This document shows, piece after piece, positions 23,940-33,384 of a DNA stretch of 64,000 nucleotides. The DNA is from Portulaca oleracea (taxonomy: Eukaryota; Streptophyta; Magnoliopsida; Caryophyllales; Portulacaceae). The position numbers were made by a program, and so were the translations under genes. Under the pieces are notes generated by a model. The model made no database searches. It worked only from the letters and a program-made list of their open reading frames with translations, and was not told where the DNA came from. The DNA is taken from positions 28,542,883 to 28,606,882 of the forward strand of contig CM055874.1 of NCBI GenBank assembly GCA_029582165.1. Reading direction: 5' to 3'. Position 1 is the stretch's first letter. Every line of letters starts with the position of its first letter.

Positions 23940-24159
23940 TTTTCCCCTTCTTAAGGAGGATTTTCTCTCAAATCCACTTTGGGGTCGTCATCCTCAAGAT
24001 AAGAAGACAAGTTCTCGATGTTGAAGGAGGACGAGACGCCCATTTCTTCTGGTATCTCCGATTTATATGCATTATCATTGATCTTCTCGAGCACCTTGAG
24101 CAGGCCATCACTTCGGGGCATAAGCTTGCTTTTTCATCGGGTCAGGAACCTCTCATTTC

Positions 24160-24483
24160 TCAAATGTACCATACCAAGTCCGCTAGCTTGAATGAGATGT
24201 TTCTCCTATGCTTGTTGACCTGAGCTTTGTACATCTCAATGACCTTCTCTATTCGTGCCCGGATTTGCTCGTGGAGTTTCTTGACCTCCCTTGCCTTTTC
24301 ACTTGCCTCGACACTTGCCCTTGATTCGAGTGGAAGCGGAATCAACTCAAGAGGTGTAAGAGGGTTGATTCCATAACAAGTTTCAAAAGGTGAATAACCC
24401 ATGGAAAAGGAAGGAGCCCGGTTATATGTAAACTCCACATGGCTCAACTTCACATCCCAATGCTTCAAACCATGATCAACCAA
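24160..24483 (-). pseudogene. Element B integrase, C-terminal half
   Basis: Reads HVEFTYNRAPSFSMGYSPFE, TCYGINPLTPLELIPLPLES and NKHRRNISFKLADLVWYI. Matches element A 13200-12811 block by block, then decays. Confidence 0.85.
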
Positions 24484-24947
24484 CCCCGGAGTAAAGTGGT
24501 CAAAGTCTTGTTGGTTACCTCCGTTTGGTCGTCCGTTTCGGGGTGGTCTAATGTGCTAAAGAGTAGTTTGGTTCCCAAAAACTTCCACAACGACCTCCAG
24601 AAATGGCTAATAAATTTCGAATCACGGTCCAACATAGTACTCCTTGGAATCCCGTGAAGTCTCACAATCTCCTTGAAGACCAAAGAGACAATGTGCGTGG
24701 CATCGTCTGTCTTCTCACATGCAACAAAGTGAGCCATCTTTGAGAATCTATCCACAACAACCATGATTGCATCTTTCCCTCTTTGAGTCCGGGGTAGTGC
24801 CACTATGAAATCTATACTCAAGTCCTCCCAAGGACCTTGAGGAACTAGCAAAGGTGTGTAAACACCTTGATGTAATTGGCTCTGGGATTGTTGGCAAGTG
24901 ACACACCGATAGACCACTTCATGCACATCTCCCCCATCTTGGGCCAA
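24465..24947 (-). pseudogene. Element B integrase, catalytic core
   Basis: 160 codons holding CVTCQQSQSQ (zinc motif), PWEDLSIDFIVALPRTQRGK (first Asp), VVVDRFSKMAHFVACEKTDD, then [20 protein letters not shown] with the second Asp, and PETDDQTEVTNKTLTTLLRG where the third acidic residue is expected (Glu in TEV). Best preserved part of this element. Confidence 0.88.
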
Positions 24948-25123
24948 TAAAAATGCTCCTTGAGCATGTCGATGGTCTTGTTGATACCCAAATTCCCGGC
25001 AAGACCTTCGCCATGAACCTCCTTAACCAATAATCTCCTCAAAGGGCAACGCGGTATGCACAACTTGTTTCCCTTGAATAAATATCCATCTTGTAACACA
25101 TAAGGGCCTCCATCTCCACTCAA
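24845..25123 (-). pseudogene. Element B integrase N-terminal zinc region
   Basis: Reads FKGNKLCIPRCPLRRLLVKE, VHGEGLAGNLGINKTIDMLK and EHFYWPKMGE, the HHCC lead-in of gypsy integrases. Overlaps the next frame through a frameshift near 24900. Confidence 0.85.
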
Positions 25124-25129
25124 ATAATG

Positions 25130-25618
25130 TCAAAAGTCCTCATCACCATGGTAATACTCCTTAATAACTTGAAAACCAAGTACCCGTGCCTCCATCAAAG
25201 TGAAAAGAGTATGCCGCCTCAACAAAGCATCCACTACCACATTCACGCTCCCCTTCTTATGTTTGGCCACAAAGTTAAAGCTTTGGAGAAACTCGACCCA
25301 CTTGGCATGATGAGCATTCAATTTGTGTTGGCCATTCAAATACTTGAGAGCCCCATGGTTGGAATAGAGGACAAATTGGCTTGGTCGAAGGTAACGAGAC
25401 CAATGATCCAAGACTCGAAGAAGAGCGTAGAACGCCTTGTCATATGTTGAGTAGTTCTTCCGAGACTCATTCAACTTCTCACTAAAATAAGCTAAGGGCC
25501 GAAGATTTTGCATCAAAACGACCCTAATTCCTATACCACTCGCATCGCAATCCACCTCAAAGACTTGAGTAAAATTCGGCAATGCTAGAACAGGTGCCTT
25601 ACATAGAGTAACCTTCAA
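25130..25618 (-). pseudogene. Element B RNase H
   Basis: [80 protein letters not shown] and VNVVVDALLRRH. Complete compared with element A, which lacks the segment between the two halves. Confidence 0.88.
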
Positions 25619-26432
25619 CTTCTCAAACGCTCATTGGGCTGATTTGGTCCACTCAAACACGCCCTTCTTAATACAATTCGTGATAGGTGCGATGATAATG
25701 CTAAACCCATGAATAAAACTCGGGTAGAAAGATACAAAGACCATGAAACTCTGACCTCCGTGATAGAAGTAGGGGTCGGCCAAGAGTGAATGGCCTCTAC
25801 CTTGGACGGATCCATAGAGATGCTATCTCGTCAGACTATGTACCCTAAGAAGACGACTTAGGAGGTACAAAAGTCACACTTCTCGATCTTCCCATATAGC
25901 CTTTGTTTGCTCAACACTTCGAATATCTTCTCAAGGTAGACTAGATGTTCGCCCTCATCCCGGGAATACACCAAGATATCATCGAAATAAACCACAACGA
26001 ATTTGCCGATGAAAGACCTCAACACCTCTTGCATAAGTCGCATGAAAGTACTTGGGGCATTCGACAATCTGAATGACATAACAATCCACTTATACAATCC
26101 TCCTTTGGTTTTCAGGCGATCTTCCATTAATCATCTTCCCTCATTCGAATTTGATGATAGCCGCTCCTAAGGTCAATCTTCCAAAAAATCTGGGAACCAT
26201 GTAGCTCATCTAGCATATCATCTAGCCTCGGTATGGGATACTGGTATTTGATTATAATGTTGTTGATTGCCCGACTATCCACACACATTCGAAAGGCCTC
26301 ATCCTTCTTCGGCACAAGGAGCACCAATACCGAACATGGACTCATGCTCTCTTGCATATATCTTCTCTCCACAAGCTCATAAACTTGCCTTTGCAACTCC
26401 TGAGTCTCTTCCGGGTTACACCGATATGTCAC
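25615..26432 (-). pseudogene. Element B reverse transcriptase (three broken frames)
   Basis: 26432-26127 holds [20 protein letters not shown] and [26 protein letters not shown]. 26127-25858 holds [20 protein letters not shown] and [15 protein letters not shown] (YFDD box). 25815-25615 is the connection region. The frames are separated by stops and short indels. Confidence 0.88.
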
Positions 26433-26807
26433 TCGATTTGGTAACGGTGCTCCAGGAATGAGATCAAGGTGATGCTCGATCCCACAAAGGGGCGGTAGAC
26501 TGGGTGGTAAATCCGCTGGAAAGGCATCGACAAACTAATCAACGAGCTGGGCCACTAGAGGGTGTATGGGTTTCTGTTCCTCACTTTTGTGGGCTTCAAG
26601 GAGGAGTAAGGCATAGACGCCCTTACCCTTTCCAAGATCCCTCTCAACCCGTGTTTCACTCATTTCTTTGGGCTCCTCACATCCTGCCCCGGGTTTTAAT
26701 GGAAGTAGCTCATGGGGAGCTAAAGGTGTAAGTTTGACCCTCTTTTTGTTTGTGGCAAAGGTGTAGGTGTTCTCAAAACCATCATGGACTGCAAGCCTAT
26801 TGAATTT

Positions 26808-27284
26808 TCATGACCTCCCCAATAATATATGACAAGCATTCATAGGTACCACATCACACAAGATCGAATCCCAATACTTAGAGCCAATAGATAGAGCCAC
26901 TAAAGCTTGCTTTGTCATCTTAATTTCTCCCTTGTCGTTTAACCACTTCAAAGCATACGGTCGAGAATGCGAAGTAAGAGGTGACCCCAACTTATCAACA
27001 ACATATATAGACACCACATTCGTGTAACTTGCTCCAATCAAATTACAAACGTTCCCATTTACGGTACAACGGGAGTGAAATTTCATTTCTCGTTGTTCTT
27101 TATCCACTGGTGCTTCACTCACATATTGAAATCCACGCAAGACAAGCATCTCACCACGATCGGGAGCTAGAGTGTTGGGAACATCATCATCTTCGGATTC
27201 ACTACCATCCTCTACTACAATCTCCTCATCTTCTTGTGCTACCAATAGCTCATTCTCGATTTCATGAACCTCTTGGACGGACAT
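26808..27284 (-). pseudogene. Element B gag end, linker and protease with lost active site
   Basis: EVHEIENELLVAQEDEEIVV shows the gag-protease junction without the stop codon seen in A and C. The protease reads CNLIGASYTNVVS where A has CNLIIDGGSCTNLAS: a 6-bp loss removes the catalytic Asp and its neighbour. CDVVPMNACHILLGRS follows as in A. 26433-26807 is the decayed protease-RT linker. Confidence 0.82.
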
Positions 27285-27646
27285 GGTTCTCCTAGTTGGG
27301 CAGTCGGCCTGGAAGTGACCATAACCCTGACATTTGAAACATTTTTTCCCTCCAACTTCTTAGATAAAGCAGTGGTGGAAGGATAAAATATTCCTTTACC
27401 CTTGTCAACCCTTGTAGGTGGTGGAGTAGTAGTAGCTTGTGGGGTATCTTGTGGCCTAGCAGACACCAATGGATTTGGTCTAAGGGGGAGGAGCAAATGA
27501 CCGTTGGAAAGGCCTAGCACTAGCCTTTTCCTTATTCCTTCTCTTGATCTTAATAGCAATATTGCAAAATTCATCCAACGAGTGATATAGCTGAATCTAG
27601 ATCTTAATAGTAATATTGCAAAACAACCAGGAACAAGTTCAAGCAA
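27239..27646 (-). pseudogene. Element B Gag, C-terminal remnant only
   Basis: In mixed frames it shows TRVDKGKGIF and a zinc knuckle region (CFKCQGYGHFQADC-like, read across a frameshift near 27330). The capsid part found in A and C (over 200 codons) is absent: the primer site and LTR follow within 30 bp. Confidence 0.7.
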
Positions 27647-27661
27647 GAAATTAATCTAGAA

Positions 27662-27673
27662 GCTCTTTCACCA
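27662..27673 (-). other. Degenerate primer binding site of element B
   Basis: Plus-strand GCTCTTTCACCA against GCTCTGATACCA in element A, at the matching distance from the LTR. Confidence 0.6.
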
Positions 27674-27675
27674 AA

Positions 27676-29060
27676 TGGAGCGTTTCGTGATGAGAAGATA
27701 AGAAATACATGCTTAAAGAAGATAATAATAATAATATTGTTCTTGTTGAGAATAATAATCAATGCCTTGATTGAAGAAAGAGAGAATAAATATCAACACA
27801 AAGAAGTCTACTACAAGCTTTATCACCAAGAAGAATTGATATAAACATGGATAAAGGAAGATCTACCACCAAGAACTAACAATCCACCATAATTAGATAA
27901 AGGAAGGATCCACCACTAATCAATAAAGGAAAGACTTGCAACACCACCATCAATCAATCAATGGATAAAGTAAACAAGATTTGAGAGAGAGTGTTGGTCT
28001 CGAAAATACCATTCATTCTTTCAACTCAACTAAGTCTCCCTCTTTTCCAAATACCCATATATAGGTAAGGATATGGACAAAACCCGAAGAAAGATTAGCT
28101 TTAAAAGTATCATTAACCCACAAGTTAATTTTACATTCTATAACCTAATCTAGCCAAGTAATACATTGAGGGAAAATTGGCTTAAAACATAATTACATTG
28201 AATAAAAATGGAAAGACAAAACTACCCTTAATGAAGGATCAAGGATCACGGACCAGAAGGCTCGTCGAGGGCGTGACATATGATGTCGCGGCCAGGACGA
28301 GATAGCTTGCACAAGGGGGCAGCGTCCAGGTGCGATCGCCACAGACGTGATGGAAACTGTCGTTGGCGTGATGAGGCAACAAGAGATTTCACCCCAAAAG
28401 AAGGTTCCTTGCATCATAATCGACCCATGATGTCACGGGCGTGACGCCGAGACACAAGGAAATGTGTTAAGGTCACTACGATGCCGTCGCGGACGCTATG
28501 TTGAGAAGGTCCCCAAAGCGCAGCGAGCGCGACCTGGTCGTCGCGAGCATGACGGTCTTCGGGCTTCAAATTCTCCCAAAACTTTGGCCAAGTCACGGAT
28601 TGGGACAAAGCGGGGTCGCGGTCGCAACCTGACCATCGCGAGCATGACGCCCGACGATCACACTCCCTCCAAGAGTTCAACAAAGACATGGGATGGGGAA
28701 GAGAGGGGTCGCAGTCGCGACCTGTGTAGTCGCGCCCGCGACATCCCTGCCTTCCAGCCATCAAACGCCTAGAACACAAATCACGGTCATGAGACTAAAC
28801 GTAACGGTCGTGATAACCTTGTTGCACACCCATCCTTAGTTTTTCTCCCACCTTTGCACCTCTTCTCCGGTGTCATCCTCGTTATTCATGCCCATATGGG
28901 GAAAATGCTTCCCTAGAGGCTATCATGTCCCATCCATTGGATGGCCGTAATCATCTGACTCGATCTCGGGTCGACATGGAGTTGGAGTGTTTCGGGTGGG
29001 CGAGAAGCGACCCGCTTAGCCCATGTTACGAGGGCCGAGAAGGGAACCCGGGATGCTTCA
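27676..29060 (-). repeat. 5' LTR of element B
   Basis: About 1385 bp, homologous to 22584-23939. The minus-strand frame from 29060 to 28913 is open and reads ASRVPFSALVTWAKRVAS, later AIQWMG, clearly like the element A LTR frame (SRIPFSSLVTFAKRAAS...AIHWMG). Confidence 0.9.
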
Positions 29061-29065
29061 AAGAC

Positions 29066-29431
29066 GCTATTAATGCCTTTTTCGAGCTTCAAGGTCGTCA
29101 AATATATGAAGGTTGCTCTCAATTGGATCTTTATCTTGCAAGCGAGTCTATAATTGGTTGTCAGCCTAATATTCCAAGGCATATGTTGGAATATAGGCCT
29201 CCAAGAGGTACTTTGATTTCTTGGCAGTGCCGTAATGTAGGTGGTACATTTTCAAAACCCACGATGAGACAAATGGGTTCCTTTATGAGCAAGGCTCATA
29301 CGGTCTATGATAGTAGAATTAAGGAAGTCAAAGATGATATTCTTCACCAAAAATCTACCCAAAGGGTGGTCGAAGTAGCAAGGGAAATGCACTATCAGGT
29401 TATTGACTCTAGCTCAGCATGGATATGGTAA
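29066..29431 (+). CDS. PTB-like RRM protein, C-terminal part
   Basis: Continues the frame of 22314-22583 after element B: 121 codons and a TAA, giving 211 aa in all. AINAFFELQGRQIYEGCSQL matches the end of PTB RRM2 (ALQGRNIYDGCCQLD). The following about 85 residues (HMLEYRPPRGTLISWQCRNV, VYDSRIKEVKDDILHQKSTQ) are not recognised. The frame was unbroken when element B inserted. Confidence 0.65.
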   Translation, partial: AINAFFELQGRQIYEGCSQLDLYLASESIIGCQPNIPRHMLEYRPPRGTLISWQCRNVGGTFSKPTMRQMGSFMSKAHTVYDSRIKEVKDDILHQKSTQRVVEVAREMHYQVIDSSSAWIW

Positions 29432-29922
29432 GCAATGTTCAACGGGTCATAAATGATTTGGAAGCTTCTAGTGAGGATCATAAGGGGGAAAACTTTGAGG
29501 AGTCTAATCAAGATGTTGACTTACGACAACACCACGATGGTTTAGACACTCACAGCTGACATGTGTGGCATAAAACTCTTGAAGCTAGTGCTTACACAAA
29601 GTTGAATGAAGCAGTTCAACAAGGAACATTCACAGTTGATGATGCTAAGGCACCTCTTACAAGGAAGACCCATAAAGAGGGTCCACAAGCCAGTGAAGAT
29701 GATAGACAATCAGAGAGTGTTTTGGGAGTAACTGAAGAGGACATTCAGCTAAATACAATCGTTGGAGCAATTAAAGAAGACATTCAGTCAGAAACAATTG
29801 TTGGAGCAATTGTAGATGACAGGCAGTATGAGGTTGCTTTGGAGCTACAGCCTGAAGGCGTTAGTACTGTCCGAGGAGTTATTAAACACGTTGAATTCCC
29901 GATCCCTGAGTCATTTTTTTAG
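29425..29922 (+). pseudogene. Acidic ORF of the RRM-carrying element, one in-frame stop
   Basis: The ATG at 29425 overlaps the stop of the RRM ORF (ATGGTAA). The frame runs 166 codons with a single TGA at 29557-29559, ending at a TAG after ESFF. It is rich in Asp and Glu and holds three imperfect 16-residue repeats of the type EEDIQLNTIVGAI / KEDIQSETIVGAI / VDDRQYEVALEL. No family recognised. It may be the C-terminal part of the RRM protein, separated by a frameshift. Confidence 0.5.
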
Positions 29923-30089
29923 AAGATTGAAATTCATCCATTTTTTACATGGTTATTAAAGCTCGAGGCAATTTTGAGGCTTGAAGATCTTAATGTCTAC
30001 CGTGAAGTTGGATTTGGTATTCTCATCCTCATTCATATTGCTTCATCATTTCAAAACTCGAGATTGAGTTTTTTATAACCAGGGGAGAA

Positions 30090-30483
30090 TGATGCAGGAT
30101 AATAAGGGAGGAGAAATAATGAGATTTTGGAAAATAGGGTATCTTTCATTATTTAAAGATCTTTATGTTTTACATTTTAGTATCTTTTTATTATTTTCGT
30201 AGATATATTTTAAGCATATTTTAAGATTACCAAAATAAAGATATTTAGAGATATATTAGTGGTATTTAGTTTTATAAGATATTAGGACAATCTTAAGTTA
30301 GTATTTTATAGTATTTGACATACTCTAGTTTTTTATTGTGTTAGGTTTCTTAGCTATATAAATCCCTTATGTATTAGAGATAAGGCAGACTTGAATGATT
30401 ATTGAATTGAATTGATTTGAGTCTCTTGAGAAAATTGTGATTTCCTCTTGATGTGGGAATTGCTCTTTGAACGTCCTACATCA
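30090..30483 (+). repeat. 3' LTR of the RRM-carrying element
   Basis: 394 bp, preceded by the polypurine tract AGGGGAGAA. Differs from the 5' LTR at scattered positions and small indels. Confidence 0.88.
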
Positions 30484-31064
30484 CTAACTCATTTATTTAA
30501 GTTGTTAAGTGGGCTTACTCTGTCGTCTCATTTAACTAAATAGTTTGAAAATCTCTACCTATACTCAGCCTAACCGTCTGTAATTTTTCTCCAACCTTTA
30601 ACCATCTATAATTCAGTATAATCTCCGGTTAATAAATCTAAATTAATATACTTTTTCCGTTACAATAAGAATATTGAACTGTATTCCGAAGCATCATTTC
30701 CACGCATCTATAAACCATAAACCCACAACTTCAACATAATTGTGAAGCCTGTGATTTGAATACCCCTATCACTATCAGTTTGTAGATTGCTGGGCACTTC
30801 AAGTATGACTTCATCTAATTTTTGTTGCTCAAAGAAAATGACAATAATAAGGCTGATATTACAAGTAGATTTTAATTTTTGTTGCTCGAAGAAAATGACA
30901 ATAATAAGGCTGACATTACAAGTAGATTGGGTGAAGTAAAGAGAATTGTGACATTTTGAATGCGACAAATAGAAGATTAACAAAAATGGCACCATAAGCA
31001 TGCAATCCGACCGAAATGTCACTAGGGAAGTCTTTAGTGTTTCTGGCACACCTGAATCCAGGAA
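30484..31064 (-). other. Downstream region of the ALF4-like gene
   Basis: AT-rich; presumably contains the ALF4 3' UTR on the minus strand next to 31065. It contains a 57-bp tandem duplication. No other gene seen. Confidence 0.5.
30816..30929. repeat. 57-bp tandem duplication
   Basis: TAATTTTTGTTGCTC at 30816 recurs at 30873, each followed by AAGAAAATGACAATAATAAG. The unit is 19 codons, so it stays in frame in a minus-strand ORF of 113 codons, but that ORF has no recognisable product. Confidence 0.9.
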
Positions 31065-33347
31065 TCAAGACAACTTGTTCAGCATCTCTTCAACAAGTTC
31101 AATACAACGGTACAAAACAAACTCAACTGGATTCAACCCACATAGTATGTCAGCGGCGAGATCATCATAGTCATTCCTGTTCTCTGCAATAAGGCCTGAT
31201 ACCAAGGCTCTGAGGGGCAACAGCCATTCATTGTACACCTTCTGCAAGTTGCTTCTCGAAATCACTCCTGTGTAGTTTGTTTTCCCTGTTGCATTCGGTT
31301 TGTCAGTATAGAGAGCCAATAGTGAGAACAACTCTATTGCTATATCCTGCCACATATTGCTCATGTAACTCCTGTGTGTATGTTTAAAGAGAAATCTTCA
31401 AATTATGCAAAACAAAAAGTGGATTAATATTGCTTGTTTAGTTAAATGGCAATGCACAGATGTGGAATTTCTGCGCATGTTACAACATGATCTCTGGTAT
31501 GCTGTAAAAATGAGGTAGTTGTCGACTTCTTGAATGCAATGTATAATGAATGAATGGGTAAACCCATATTATGATTAAGGTTGCAACAGCAAAACTGAAG
31601 TTCTTCCCAATGAAATTCCAACCAAATCAGATCGTCAGGGAATTGCATCTGGTTGATGATAGGCTTGATTTTACCCTTTACCCACAAATCGAAATTTTGT
31701 GCGTGCATGTTGCGAAATAAGATCACACAGACCTAAATGTCTCCCCAACCCTACCCAGATAAGACTCCAAAGCACTGGATTTTGTTTGGTTTGCTATAGT
31801 GTCAAAAGCGATGACACTATGGTGGCCGAGCCTTAAAAGATTCCCTTTTGACAACAATGCTCACTAATGTAAGGTGACATCATATCCACCAGCATTTTAA
31901 AAAGGTAACTAGGGCATTCATGTCAGAAAAAGAAAAGGGAAAAAAATAGAGAAAAACAGTATATTTACTCTAGAAATACATGTCGAACATCAATTACTTC
32001 ATCAAAGTCCTCTGTATACACCAAACCAATCATCCAAAGAGGTCAGGGTTTACAACAGAATGGGGGGAGTCGTATGAACGCAACCTTATTGTGCAAATGG
32101 ATTGTAATACAAACAAATCCAGATACTACTGAGAGGCATGTACCACACTTATTTATGGAGAATTAATTTTAGTAAGGCATGCTGATGAGTGATGATTTCT
32201 CCAGTCTCAGGATAATAAATATGGCCATCAGGATTTCTACGACCAAGGCACCCCATATACAACTAAGTTTCAGACTCTAACATTTCTTACATAGCTCGAA
32301 TTTAGTTATGGCAATCCACATATTGGTGTCACCTCATCCCCCACTGGCCCACTGTAATACTAGCTCTCTGACTCCCTTACACTTTACTCTTGACCAACTT
32401 GGAGTGTGAAAAGCCCCGAATGCAGTAATGCATTTTCACAAATCACTCAGTTTAAGGATTGTCCATATTCATCCAGATATACCTTCAATTAACCCTATTT
32501 AGGCATTAGATTAACCGCATGGTAATAAAGCTACGTTTCGGATTAAATTTGATCAAAGTGGACCCTTGCAGTTTTAGGCAGCAACAAATGGGGATACATC
32601 AATCTATTCTACAAACTCCATTATGTGAGTTCTAGGCTGATGGAATTATGTATTAGTAATGGCTTCCAACGGATGTGACAGAGGTCACGTGTTCAAGTCT
32701 GTCGGGAAGCATTCTGCCCCTGGGTACCCAGATTTATCTGCTCAAGTGGGGTTGAAGGGTCTTTCATGTAGGATGCGTTAAAAAAAAATCTGGGAATAAT
32801 AACGTTTAGAATATTTTATGATATGTTCTAGTTTCTTATTCTAATTACGAATATTATAGTTCCCCAGTTTGATTAGGAATAATCAGCTAGTTTCTTATTT
32901 CTATTGATGTTTAGTATCCGGAAAGTTGTTTGCCTATAAATATGGGTTTTGCTTGCCTTTCTTAAAAAACTATAATTATTATTGAATGTTAAGGCCCCGA
33001 TCGGCAACAGTGTTTGAGACAGCTTTTAAGCGCTACTTTATTAAATTTTAGGTGTTCGGTAAAACAACGTTTTGAATTAGGGAATAGCGTTTGAGACACC
33101 ATTTTCTAGACGTTGTCCATGTCAAAGTCTACATGTAGGTAGCGTTTGGAGGCTTTTTCTTCCAAAATTGGCTTTAACCTTTTCTAACCTCGCCATTAAT
33201 ATAAAAGCAACTTTGACAGACACTGCTCCATGCTACTACTGCTTATAATGGACAAAAGTATAGCCAAAAGTGAAATCAGCCAATCACTCATAACTCACTG
33301 ACGTGTACTTCTTGTATGCTGCGCCATATTTCGGCTAATACTGCTAA

Positions 33348-33384
<37 letters not shown>

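Larger units (their letters stand above)
22584..29060 (-). mobile_element. Ty3/gypsy LTR retrotransposon B, internally deleted, nested in the RRM gene
   Basis: LTRs 22584-23939 and 27676-29060, minus-strand pol between. Perfect 5-bp target duplication AAGAC at 22579-22583 and 29061-29065. LTR ends match element A type (minus strand TGAAGC...CGCTCCA). Gag is mostly deleted: only its C-terminal part lies next to the primer site. The protease has lost its catalytic Asp, and pol is broken by many stops. Related to A and C, but a distinct family by LTR sequence. Confidence 0.93.
21591..30483 (+). mobile_element. Small non-autonomous LTR retrotransposon carrying a PTB-like RRM gene
   Basis: Paired short LTRs at 21591-21982 and 30090-30483, both starting TGATGC.GGATAATAAGG or close to it and ending CGTCCTACATCA. 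A primer-site-like TGATATTAGAGCTC follows the left LTR (one or two changes from the tRNA-Met site) and a polypurine tract AGGGGAGAA precedes the right LTR. Removing nested element B leaves about 2.4 kb. It encodes no recognisable gag, protease, RT or integrase; instead it carries an RRM ORF and an acidic ORF. Outer flanks (CTACT / CTAAC) give no perfect target duplication. Confidence 0.85.

Noticed and set aside
21581..30490. A perfect target duplication around the RRM-carrying element
   Set aside because: CTACT on the left and CTAAC on the right agree only partly, so it is not claimed as proof of the borders.
32645..32790. A functional tRNA gene
   Set aside because: Only loosely placed A and B boxes are present; no cloverleaf can be formed and an A-tail follows, as in a SINE.
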